Positions 28,753 to 34,300 of a DNA stretch of 34,300 nucleotides are shown piece by piece (the first letter of the stretch is position 1; each line of letters starts with the position of its first letter). The position numbers and the translations under genes are program-made. The stretch is from a virus, in the IMG/VR virus record IMGVR_UViG_3300010399_000066, positions 1-34,300 of that record; one strand, given 5' to 3'. The notes below the pieces were generated by a model, which did no database searches, was not told where the DNA came from, and saw only the letters and a program-made list of their open reading frames with translations.

Positions 28753-30416
28753 GTTCGGCTGCCAGCGAACAGGCCCGTGATTGCGGACCAGCGGGCGGCG
28801 GCGGCCGGGTCACAGATGCACCGGGGTGAACAGCAGCGCAGGCACATCGAATCGGTGGCGGGTTTGGTCGCCGGGGCCGGCACGGTATGGGCTTCGATCT
28901 GATCGATTTCGTCGTCGGGCCAGTCGTCCGGGGGTTCCGGCTGGGCCAACGGCCGGAACGGCGGCGTCGCCGTCTTTGGCGTCCACCGGTCGACCCATGC
29001 CAGGCCCTGCCGGCCGAGAACCTGCCGGGCCCTGGTGACCGCGACGTACGCGAGCATTGCGTCCTCCCGCGGGATGCGGGGGTTGGGGTTGTCTTCGGAC
29101 GTCTTGGGTTCGCGGAAGTCGTCGGCGATCTGCACGCGCGGCCACTCGCGCCCCTTGGCCTTGTGCGCGGTGGAGATCACCACGTCGGCGTGGTCCTCCG
29201 GTACCAACCGCCCCAGGATGGCGATCACCTGCTCTGGACCGTAGGTGTCGATCAGTCGGACGGCCACCTGCAGATCCGAGCCGGCCGAGTCCTCCTCGAC
29301 GTAGGCGATGACGTCGGACCAGCTGGCGAAGGCGCACAGTTCGGGGTGGGCAGTGCTGCCGGTGCCGCGTAGCTCGAGGGCTGCTTCGGCAAGGGATTGG
29401 ATCTCTTTGCCGCCGCCGACGAGAGCGGTGCGGGCACCAGCGGTGGTGTAGGCCATGCACTGGCGGACGGCTTCGGCGTTGGTGCGGCACAGGACCGCGT
29501 CCGCGGCGATAGTGTCGACCACCTGTGAGGCGATGCGGTCGAAGCCACGCAGCCGCAGCCGGGCGCCGAGGACCGCGAGCCATTTGTTGGCCTCATCCGC
29601 CACCGCGGGCCCGAACCGGAAGCTCTGCGATAGCAGCAGTCGGAGGCCAGGGGCATGTTCCATGGCGTCGACGGCGCCGCGCCATCCGTAGATGGCTTGG
29701 GACCGGTCGCCGACCCAGATCCGCTGCGCGTGCTGCCCGGTGACGAGGGCGGCGACGCACGGGTTGGAGTCCTGCGCCTCGTCGAGCAGCACGTAGTCCG
29801 CGCCGAGCTGGGGGCCGGACATTGCCCACAACTTCAGGTAGCAGTCGTGACTGAACCGTAGGCGGCCGTCGAGCGGGGCTATGTGCTGGTCCCAGGCGGC
29901 CTGCGCGACGGGTACCAGATACCCGGCCAGGTCGGCGCGGTGCGGTTCGCTGTCGATGCCGTTGACGAGGGGCACATGTGTCCGCTGGAGCTGGTTGTCC
30001 GCGCTGTAGCAGAACCGTTGCACCGTTTCCATCACGAGGCGGGCCAGTTGCTGGGGGGCGAGCGGGGCGCGGTCCTTGTCGAGCTGGACCGGGTCGTTGA
30101 GTCCGAGGATGCGGGCGGTTTCGCGGGCCGGCATGCGGGGCGCGCGGAGCCGGTGAGCGTACTGGCGGCCGACCGCGGCGTAGGCGAGGCTGTGTGCGGT
30201 CTTGCACAGCACGTTGACGGGGAAGGCGCGGGCGGCGTCGACCTGGATCGCCTTGTTGTAGGCCAGGTACACGCCGCGCTTTCCCGCGAGGCGGGCGGCG
30301 ACCAGGCGCAGGGTGGATGTTTTGCCGGTGCCGGCGCCGGCCTCGACAACCAGGTCGGCGCCGCTCGCGGCGGCATCGACGATGGCGGCCTGCTCGGGTG
30401 TGGGCGGGTGGGTCAT
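28749..30416 (-). CDS. UvrD/Rep-like superfamily 1 helicase
   Basis: A 555-aa protein with ATG at 30416, overlapping the recombinase stop by 4 nt; the open frame runs on to 31541 but that part is shadow. Motif I is EAGAGTGKTS (25-34), motif II VLLDEAQDSN, motif III VGDRSQAIYGWRGA, motif V STAHKAKGREWPRVQI and motif VI LAYVAVTRARQVL. All are in order, so an active ATP-dependent 3'-5' helicase is expected. The C-terminus has CLRCCSPRCICDPAAAARW, a possible zinc site. Next to a Sak4-like recombinase it would serve in recombination-dependent replication or repair of phage DNA. It is shorter than UvrD (about 720 aa), as is usual for phage members. Confidence 0.9.
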   Translation of the reverse strand: MTHPPTPEQAAIVDAAASGADLVVEAGAGTGKTSTLRLVAARLAGKRGVYLAYNKAIQVDAARAFPVNVLCKTAHSLAYAAVGRQYAHRLRAPRMPARETARILGLNDPVQLDKDRAPLAPQQLARLVMETVQRFCYSADNQLQRTHVPLVNGIDSEPHRADLAGYLVPVAQAAWDQHIAPLDGRLRFSHDCYLKLWAMSGPQLGADYVLLDEAQDSNPCVAALVTGQHAQRIWVGDRSQAIYGWRGAVDAMEHAPGLRLLLSQSFRFGPAVADEANKWLAVLGARLRLRGFDRIASQVVDTIAADAVLCRTNAEAVRQCMAYTTAGARTALVGGGKEIQSLAEAALELRGTGSTAHPELCAFASWSDVIAYVEEDSAGSDLQVAVRLIDTYGPEQVIAILGRLVPEDHADVVISTAHKAKGREWPRVQIADDFREPKTSEDNPNPRIPREDAMLAYVAVTRARQVLGRQGLAWVDRWTPKTATPPFRPLAQPEPPDDWPDDEIDQIEAHTVPAPATKPATDSMCLRCCSPRCICDPAAAARWSAITGLFAGSRT

Positions 30417-31510
30417 GCGGTCGCTCCAGCGGGTTCCTGTTGGGCGAGGAACGACTCCAGCCGTGTAACCACCTGTTCGACCTCGTCCGGGGTCAGCTGG
30501 TCGGTGCTGGCCAGCTCCCGGCCGACCACTTCGCCGGCGAACGCGAGCTGCTGGTCCTGCTCGCCGAACTCCGCCTGGGCGAGTAGTGCGAGCATCCGGC
30601 GACGGCGCGGGTCGTCGGCCACGGTGGTTGCGGTACGGGCGGCCCGGCCGCGGTCGGCGATCAGTTCGCCGAGCGTGGTGGCGCTGCCGGCGGCGTCGAC
30701 CACGGGGGCGCCGAGGATGCCGGCCCTGCGGGCCCGCTCGTACAACGCGAGTAGCTCGTCGCGGCTGGTGCCCGGTACCAGGGCGGCGTCGCGGAGCTGG
30801 ACCGCGTTCGGGCCACCCTCGACACCATCGTCGAGCCAGGCCCGGATGGTGCGGCCCAACTCTTCGTCGGGCTGGCGAATCACGGCACCGGACAGTGACG
30901 CGCACCTCGACTTCGAGACGACCAGGTTGTTCTCCTGGTCGAGGTCGCCGACGATGTCGAACTCGTACTCGATCCCGTCCCGCTGCACGGCCTTCATGCC
31001 GATCTTGCGTGGGACCTTCTTCCCGCGGTCGTTCTCCTCGATCACCCACTCGGTCTTGGTCCGCATCGTGACGATGAGGTGCCCGGGGTAGGCGAGCATG
31101 GCGTCGACCATCCGCCGCTCGATCGGGGTGACCTCTTTCCACCCGCCGAAGCTGTTGCCGCCGGCGGAGCGCTTCGCGGCCCGGTCGACCTGTTCGAGCA
31201 TGCCGTCGATGCCCATCCAAAAGTGCGACAGCGAGTCGACGATGAACACCTCGTACCCGCCCGCACCGCCGGCGGCGAGCGCTTCGATCAGCGTCTTCGG
31301 GTCGTACGCCGTCAGGGCGAGGGTGTCGAAGGTGAACAGATCGGCGTACTTGCTGGCCGAGCCGTGTTCGGTGTCGAGCAGCGCGATCCGGGCGCCGAGG
31401 CCGGTCGCCAGGCGCAGCGCGGTGTACGTCTTGCCTGATCCAGCGGGGCCTTCGAGGGCGATGCGGGCCTTGGCCTGCCTTTTCGTGGCCGGCGCGAACT
31501 GGAGTGCCAT
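30413..31510 (-). CDS. Sak4-like RecA-fold ATPase (AAA_24), single-strand annealing recombinase
   Basis: A 365-aa protein; ATG at 31510 is chosen, though GTG at 31513 sits one codon upstream. Walker A is GPAGSGKT (21-28), Walker B VFIVD (88-92), with ALLDTEHGSASKY between; a basic DRGKKVPRKIGMKAVQRDG segment follows. This is the AAA_24 family to which the Sak4 recombinases of lactococcal and other phages belong. They anneal single strands and work with an SSB and a helicase. The helicase is the next gene. The C-terminal 120 residues look like a helical domain of variable type. No SSB was recognised in the window, so a host SSB may be used. Confidence 0.82.
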   Translation of the reverse strand: MALQFAPATKRQAKARIALEGPAGSGKTYTALRLATGLGARIALLDTEHGSASKYADLFTFDTLALTAYDPKTLIEALAAGGAGGYEVFIVDSLSHFWMGIDGMLEQVDRAAKRSAGGNSFGGWKEVTPIERRMVDAMLAYPGHLIVTMRTKTEWVIEENDRGKKVPRKIGMKAVQRDGIEYEFDIVGDLDQENNLVVSKSRCASLSGAVIRQPDEELGRTIRAWLDDGVEGGPNAVQLRDAALVPGTSRDELLALYERARRAGILGAPVVDAAGSATTLGELIADRGRAARTATTVADDPRRRRMLALLAQAEFGEQDQQLAFAGEVVGRELASTDQLTPDEVEQVVTRLESFLAQQEPAGATA

Positions 31511-31755
31511 CACCGGCCGCCCTGCATGGCGCTGAGGTCACCGACGAACGGGGCCGTACGGCGAGTGTCCCGGTCGGCGTCGAGCGCCTCGGCGATCTCG
31601 GCCCTCGACAGGGGCAGGGTGTGCTCCACGAGCACGGACGGCCGGTGCGCGCGGGGGGTGAAGTCGCCGAAGGCGTGGCGGCCGGACGGTGCGATCGCGC
31701 CGGGACGGTGCCGGCCGGGCTGGGTGCGGCGGAAGAAACGGTCGAGCAACTTCAC
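31510..31755 (-). CDS. Small basic early protein, unknown function
   Basis: An 81-aa protein from GTG at 31755 with GGAGG and 6-nt spacing. It starts MKLLDRFFRRTQPGRHRPGA and is proline- and arginine-rich to about residue 40, then helical (LPLSRAEIAEALDADRDTRR). No family or metal site. It precedes the recombinase and is coupled to both neighbours by short overlaps. Confidence 0.55.
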   Translation of the reverse strand: MKLLDRFFRRTQPGRHRPGAIAPSGRHAFGDFTPRAHRPSVLVEHTLPLSRAEIAEALDADRDTRRTAPFVGDLSAMQGGR

Positions 31756-32063
31756 GAGGAACCTCCGGTGAGGTGGCGGAGTTCGGCGTCCCAGTCGACG
31801 CAGATCGGGTCAGCCCAACGGGCCAGCTCGGCAGGGCGGGGAACGTCGCCGTCCCGGTCGGGTGTCCGGGTGCGTTGAGGCAGAGGTCGGCCGTCGATGC
31901 GCGCCGCCAGCTCGGGCGTGGCGGGGTCGGGAACCGCCCGGGCCAGGCTGCGGCGGGCGATCGCAGGCACGCCGTAGTGGACGAACACAGCGACCACGAC
32001 GGCGACGAACACCGTGCCTCCGACGGCGAGGACTATCGCGGCGGGCGACGGCTCGTAGATCAC
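31752..32063 (-). CDS. Early membrane protein, unknown function
   Basis: A 103-aa protein; GTG at 32063 overlaps the preceding stop by 4 nt (GTGA), and the open frame upstream to 32231 is shadow. It has one strong membrane segment (IVLAVGGTVFVAVVVAVFVH) near residues 10-33 and then a cytoplasmic or periplasmic tail with WADPICVDWDAELRHL. An early phage membrane protein may act in superinfection exclusion or in attaching replication to the membrane; neither is shown. Confidence 0.6.
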   Translation of the reverse strand: MIYEPSPAAIVLAVGGTVFVAVVVAVFVHYGVPAIARRSLARAVPDPATPELAARIDGRPLPQRTRTPDRDGDVPRPAELARWADPICVDWDAELRHLTGGSS

Positions 32064-32623
32064 GTCGTCACCGGCCAGCAGCGCGGGCACGGCTTGGCCT
32101 GGTAGCGGTCCACGGCGGTGCCGGCTTCGAGCACGATCCCGGTCCGGGTGGACCGGTCGCAGCCGGTCGGGGCGGGTGCGTCGCCGGTGCGCCGGTGCAT
32201 GTCCAGGCCGGCGCGGCCGACGCTCATCCACACGATGTCGCCCGGGGCGGGCCCGGCCGGCGCGGTGGCCGGCTCAGGCTCGCACGGGATCCGCACCGTC
32301 AGGTCGGACAGGACCCGGTAGTGGACCTCGGTCGCCGGGTACGTGATGACCGTGGAGCACATGTCGTCGTGGTCGACGTCCTCGCACTCCAGGACGGCGA
32401 CGGCGGCGGCGTAGACCGAGCCGGTCTCGGTGTGGATCTGGACCTGCCAGCCGGGCTGCACGTACTCGACGGGCAGCAGCAGCGGCGCGGTGTACGCGGT
32501 CACCGGGGCGAGCGCCGGGTGCTTGACGCCGGCCGCACGCTCGAACGGGGTCAGCGGGGCGGAGTAGTCAGCGCACAGACCGGCAGCGGCGGCCGTGGCA
32601 CCGGATGGGCCGGCGGCGGTCAC
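32060..32623 (-). CDS. Unknown early protein, 187 aa
   Basis: From GTG at 32623, coupled by a 4-nt overlap. The sequence contains LPVEYVQPGWQVQIHTETGS, LECEDVDHDDMCSTVITYPA and DIVWMSVGRAGLDMHRRTGD, and ends YQAKPCPRCWPVT with a Cys-x-x-Cys. It reads as two beta-rich repeats: parts of the type VQPGWQV and APGDIVWMSVG share a W/V pattern. No family recognised. It belongs to the early operon by position. Confidence 0.6.
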   Translation of the reverse strand: MTAAGPSGATAAAAGLCADYSAPLTPFERAAGVKHPALAPVTAYTAPLLLPVEYVQPGWQVQIHTETGSVYAAAVAVLECEDVDHDDMCSTVITYPATEVHYRVLSDLTVRIPCEPEPATAPAGPAPGDIVWMSVGRAGLDMHRRTGDAPAPTGCDRSTRTGIVLEAGTAVDRYQAKPCPRCWPVTT

Positions 32624-32979
32624 CGGTCGGCTCCCGCCGGCTGGTCGGCGGATGTCGGTGCGGTGAGGCGGCCGTACAGGGTGTACCGCCACCCGCAGGG
32701 GTGGACCAGGGCCACCTTGCGGTACTCGGCGCCCTCCGACGGGCCCTCCGCGACGTGCGCGCCCTCCATCGCGAGGTGGGCGGCCCACCGGTCGAGGTGC
32801 TCGGTCTGGTCGAACCACAGGTCGACGTGCGGCTGGTCGCCGAACACCCGGTTGAGGGTTGCGTCGAACAGGTTGATCGTGTGGGGCGCGGGCAGGCCGG
32901 TGAGGACGATCGTGCCGGCGATGGCCTGGAGGACACCGGCGCGGCTGGCGACCGGGCGGGTCTCGGCGTCGTCGCTCAT
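32620..32979 (-). CDS. Unknown early protein, 119 aa
   Basis: ATG at 32979, overlapping the previous stop by 4 nt. The sequence runs ETRPVASRAGVLQAIAGTIV, LFDATLNRVFGDQPHVDLWF, EHLDRWAAHLAMEGAHVAEG and ALVHPCGWRYTLYGRLT, giving an alpha/beta pattern of helix-strand-helix-strand. Related proteins are seen in actinophage early regions, but I know no function. The GC-rich antisense frames here are shadows. Confidence 0.6.
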   Translation of the reverse strand: MSDDAETRPVASRAGVLQAIAGTIVLTGLPAPHTINLFDATLNRVFGDQPHVDLWFDQTEHLDRWAAHLAMEGAHVAEGPSEGAEYRKVALVHPCGWRYTLYGRLTAPTSADQPAGADR

Positions 32980-33212
32980 CGGGTCACCGGTCCGAACGCG
33001 TCGTCGAGCAGGGCGTCCAACGTGCCGGCCGCGTACTGGACGGTGGTCAGGGTCTGGCCGGCGCCGAGGCCAAGGGTCCGGGCGTCCGGGCAGCTGGGCC
33101 GGTGGCGGGTGCCGATCCGGTCCAGGATCGTGCCGGGGGTGAGGGTGGTCGGGCAGCCGCATGTGTCGACGCCGCGCGCGTTGTCGGGGGGTGCCGGTAT
33201 GGTCGTTGTCAT
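32976..33212 (-). CDS. Small early protein, unknown function
   Basis: A 78-aa protein from ATG at 33212 with GGAGGG 7-8 nt before it; an in-frame TTG at 33227 is a weaker alternative. It contains GVDTCGCPTTLTPGTILDRI and SCPDARTLG, so a CxC and a further Cys near His might bind metal. A short helix follows (GTLDALLDDAFG). No family recognised. A hairpin lies upstream, before the excisionase-like gene. Confidence 0.55.
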   Translation of the reverse strand: MTTTIPAPPDNARGVDTCGCPTTLTPGTILDRIGTRHRPSCPDARTLGLGAGQTLTTVQYAAGTLDALLDDAFGPVTR

Positions 33213-33286
33213 CGGTGTGCCCTCCAAGGGGGTCTGCCGTTGGGAGCCGCTGGCGGTGAGGCGCTGGCGGCTTCTGTGCGTGTGGG

Positions 33287-33328
33287 CCCGGTGCGGCGGT
33301 GCCTAGGGCTGGCCTCCGCCACACCGGG
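33287..33328. terminator. Hairpin between excisionase-like gene and early operon
   Basis: CCCGGTG pairs with CACCGGG and GGCGG with CCGCC around one mismatch, with a 16-nt loop. It lies 4 bp beyond the stop of the excisionase-like gene in the leftward direction. No U-tract is seen, so it may be an attenuator that lowers read-through into the early operon. Confidence 0.55.
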
Positions 33329-33331
33329 AGA

Positions 33332-33622
33332 TCAGGTGGAGGCGGTGGAAGCGGCGGCGGCCGTCTGCTGGCGCCGCACGTAGGCGCGGATGGACTGGAG
33401 CAGCACCATGCGGCGCCCCTGTCCGTGACCGACATCGCTGCCGGCGGGGCCGCCGACAGCGATCGACTCCAGCTCCCCGGAGTCGAGGAGGCGGTACACC
33501 GTGCGCTCCGAGATGCCGCCCAGCAGTTCCTGGGTATCCGCAACGCTCGCGACCAAGGGCCGAACCTTGACGACCCTGACCGTATCGGGCGTGACACATT
33601 CGATCTCGACTGTCTCGTGCAT
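33332..33622 (-). CDS. Excisionase-like / MerR-type HTH protein
   Basis: A 96-aa protein from ATG at 33622; a GTG at 33655 would add 11 residues but has a Shine-Dalgarno too close to be used. Residues about 26-58 form the winged helix of excisionase/MerR-like proteins (VADTQELLGGISERTVYRLL, then DSGELESIAVGG), and RRMVLLQSIRAYVRRQQ follows, as in phage HTH_17 proteins. Such proteins bind the attachment site to drive excision or act as Cro-like regulators. First in the leftward early operon and divergent from the repressor, it could do either. The near-palindrome at 33611-33628 overlaps its start codon, suggesting tight control. Confidence 0.7.
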   Translation of the reverse strand: MHETVEIECVTPDTVRVVKVRPLVASVADTQELLGGISERTVYRLLDSGELESIAVGGPAGSDVGHGQGRRMVLLQSIRAYVRRQQTAAAASTAST

Positions 33623-33628
33623 GAGACA
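33611..33628. promoter_or_regulatory. Near-perfect 18-bp palindrome over the excisionase-like start codon
   Basis: TGTCTCGTGCATGAGACA reads the same on both strands except at two symmetric positions. It covers the start codon of the leftward gene, so a bound repressor would block its expression. It may be a repressor or self-regulatory site. Confidence 0.5.
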
Positions 33629-33696
33629 GAGGTTGTCATGTCCTGCGCGTAGCACGCCTCGTACTTTCGGCTAGTGTTTGCCCGACGTTGTCAGCC

Positions 33697-33726
33697 CTAC
33701 TATTTGCCACATGCAGCCCATGACAA
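33697..33726 (-). promoter_or_regulatory. Putative leftward early promoter
   Basis: Leftward TTGTCA (33726-33721), an 18-bp spacer and TAGTAG (33702-33697) form a plausible sigma-A promoter, about 75 bp upstream of the excisionase-like start. The sequence GTTGTCA also occurs rightward at 33632-33638 and 33687-33693, so it may also be a protein-binding motif. Confidence 0.4.
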
Positions 33727-33786
33727 CGCCAGTCAGAGCCCACGCACCTCCGTCGCATGCTTGCGACGGCTCCTGCGTGGTACACA

Positions 33787-33812
33787 TATGTCCCCTGAGC
33801 AGGACATACGGT
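33787..33812 (+). promoter_or_regulatory. Repressor promoter with overlapping operator dyad
   Basis: TATGTCC (33787-33793) and GGACATA (33802-33808) form a 7-bp-arm dyad with an 8-bp spacer. The second arm overlaps TACGGT (33807-33812), a TANNNT hexamer ending 6 nt before the repressor ATG, so a bound protein would shut this promoter: typical autoregulation. An ATGTCC half-site is also present at 33638-33643 near the leftward gene. Confidence 0.5.
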
Positions 33813-33818
33813 CTCCCT

Positions 33819-34300
33819 ATGCCCCCCGCGCCCGACACTCGGCACGCAAATTTCGCCGAGTTTGTGCGGCGCGCCGTCGAGGTCGCACAGCAGGACCACG
33901 ATTGGACCAAGGACGAGATCGCAGACCGCGCCGGGATCAGTCGATCCACGCTCTATCGCTGGCTTCGTGGTGACTGGCGACAGGATCCGCAAGCCAAAGA
34001 GGTCGTCGCGTTCGCAGACGCGCTCGACATCCCCGCCGAGCGCCCCTTCAAGATCCTTTGGCCCGGTAAGGCGCAGCGCGCCGAGGTGCCGGAGCCACTA
34101 CCGTTCGCCGATCCGGACATGGCCGCACTGGCGCGGGACCTTCGGGATCCGAACGTGCCCGACGAGGAGAAGTACCACATCCGGGTCGAGCAGGCCCGAC
34201 CCGAGATCTCCCGGTGGTACGGCGGTGACCTCGTCTGGGTCCACGGCACGCCAGTGCCGGACGAAGCCGGCGGCGAACAGCTCGGCGTCGTACGCCAGTA
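33819..34300 (+). CDS. HTH repressor, candidate immunity repressor, 3' partial
   Basis: From ATG at 33819 the frame is open to the window end (160 residues). Residues about 30-52 form an XRE/Cro-C1-type helix-turn-helix (WTKDEIADRAGISRSTLYRW, then LRGDWRQDP), with AKEVVAFADALDIPAERPFK after it as in many lysogeny repressors. The remainder (ADPDMAALARDLRDPNVPDE, EKYHIRVEQARPEISRW) is helical and may serve in dimerisation. No peptidase Ser/Lys motif is seen in the part present. It has no Shine-Dalgarno, but a TACGGT hexamer 6 nt before the ATG indicates leaderless expression. Divergent from the early operon, it most likely keeps that operon silent. The stop codon is outside the window. Confidence 0.8.
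   Translation, partial: MPPAPDTRHANFAEFVRRAVEVAQQDHDWTKDEIADRAGISRSTLYRWLRGDWRQDPQAKEVVAFADALDIPAERPFKILWPGKAQRAEVPEPLPFADPDMAALARDLRDPNVPDEEKYHIRVEQARPEISRWYGGDLVWVHGTPVPDEAGGEQLGVVRQ

Noticed and set aside
28749-31541. Helicase fused to an N-terminal extension (930 aa frame)
   Set aside because: The first 375 residues are shadow sequence opposite in phase to the intact Sak4-like gene; the helicase start at 30416 is coupled to that gene.
33788-33973. Alternative upstream ATG for the repressor region (ATG at 33788)
   Set aside because: It is in a different frame whose product is Arg-rich and stops at 33973; the frame from 33819 gives a proper HTH protein.
1-34300. tRNA genes, attachment site, integrase
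   Set aside because: None could be recognised by eye; the integrase and attachment sites are expected outside the window.

Overview
The window is a large part of a temperate siphovirus genome, most likely a prophage, from a high-GC actinomycete. GC-rich codon use, frequent GTG starts, TGATG and ATGA translational coupling, leaderless-type promoters and the protein families all fit an actinobacterial host; Micromonosporaceae or a relative is my guess, but the sequence does not fix the genus. No integrase, attachment site, tRNA or rRNA gene was recognised, so both element ends lie outside the window.

Layout, left to right. (1) 1-2141, plus strand: five overlapping small genes headed by a DUF2637/SpdB-like membrane protein, resembling spread genes of actinomycete plasmids and integrative conjugative elements. 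(2) 2153-3197: a divergent accessory pair (DUF6941-like protein and ribbon-helix-helix regulator) bracketed by two hairpins that share a core. (3) 3217-24836, minus strand, read right to left: the late genes in classical order. These are a 32-aa membrane peptide, TerS, TerL, a DNA methyltransferase, three small genes, SPP1-type portal, Phage_min_cap2 protein, an Rmf/CrpP-like peptide, scaffold, SU10-type major capsid protein, a decoration-like protein and a beta-helix protein. After them come four connector/neck proteins, tail tube, tail chaperone with a -1 frameshift, tape measure, a LamG-bearing minor tail protein, a fibre-like protein, lysin, XhlA-like protein and holin. Two plus-strand genes (3474-3770 and 17011-17361) interrupt this array and look like morons. 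(4) 24860-24939: a perfect 11-bp-arm inverted repeat and an intrinsic terminator separate early from late genes. (5) 24958-33622, minus strand: the early operon, with many small zinc-ribbon proteins, a replication-initiator-like winged-helix protein, a UvrD-like helicase, a Sak4-like RecA ATPase and an excisionase-like protein. (6) 33623-33818: divergent control region. (7) 33819-34300, plus strand: an HTH repressor, running off the end.

How it works together (inference): the rightward repressor holds the leftward early promoter silent in the lysogen. On induction the excisionase-like protein, recombinase, helicase and initiator are made. The initiator gene carries six dyads of the form GGTCCG-N-CGGACC in its linker-coding region, an arrangement like the lambda O gene and origin. 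Late transcription then starts near 24.9 kb and runs through packaging, head, tail and lysis genes to the terminator near 3.2 kb. The repressor and both morons share a TANNNT hexamer exactly 6 nt before the start codon, suggesting leaderless expression in the lysogen.
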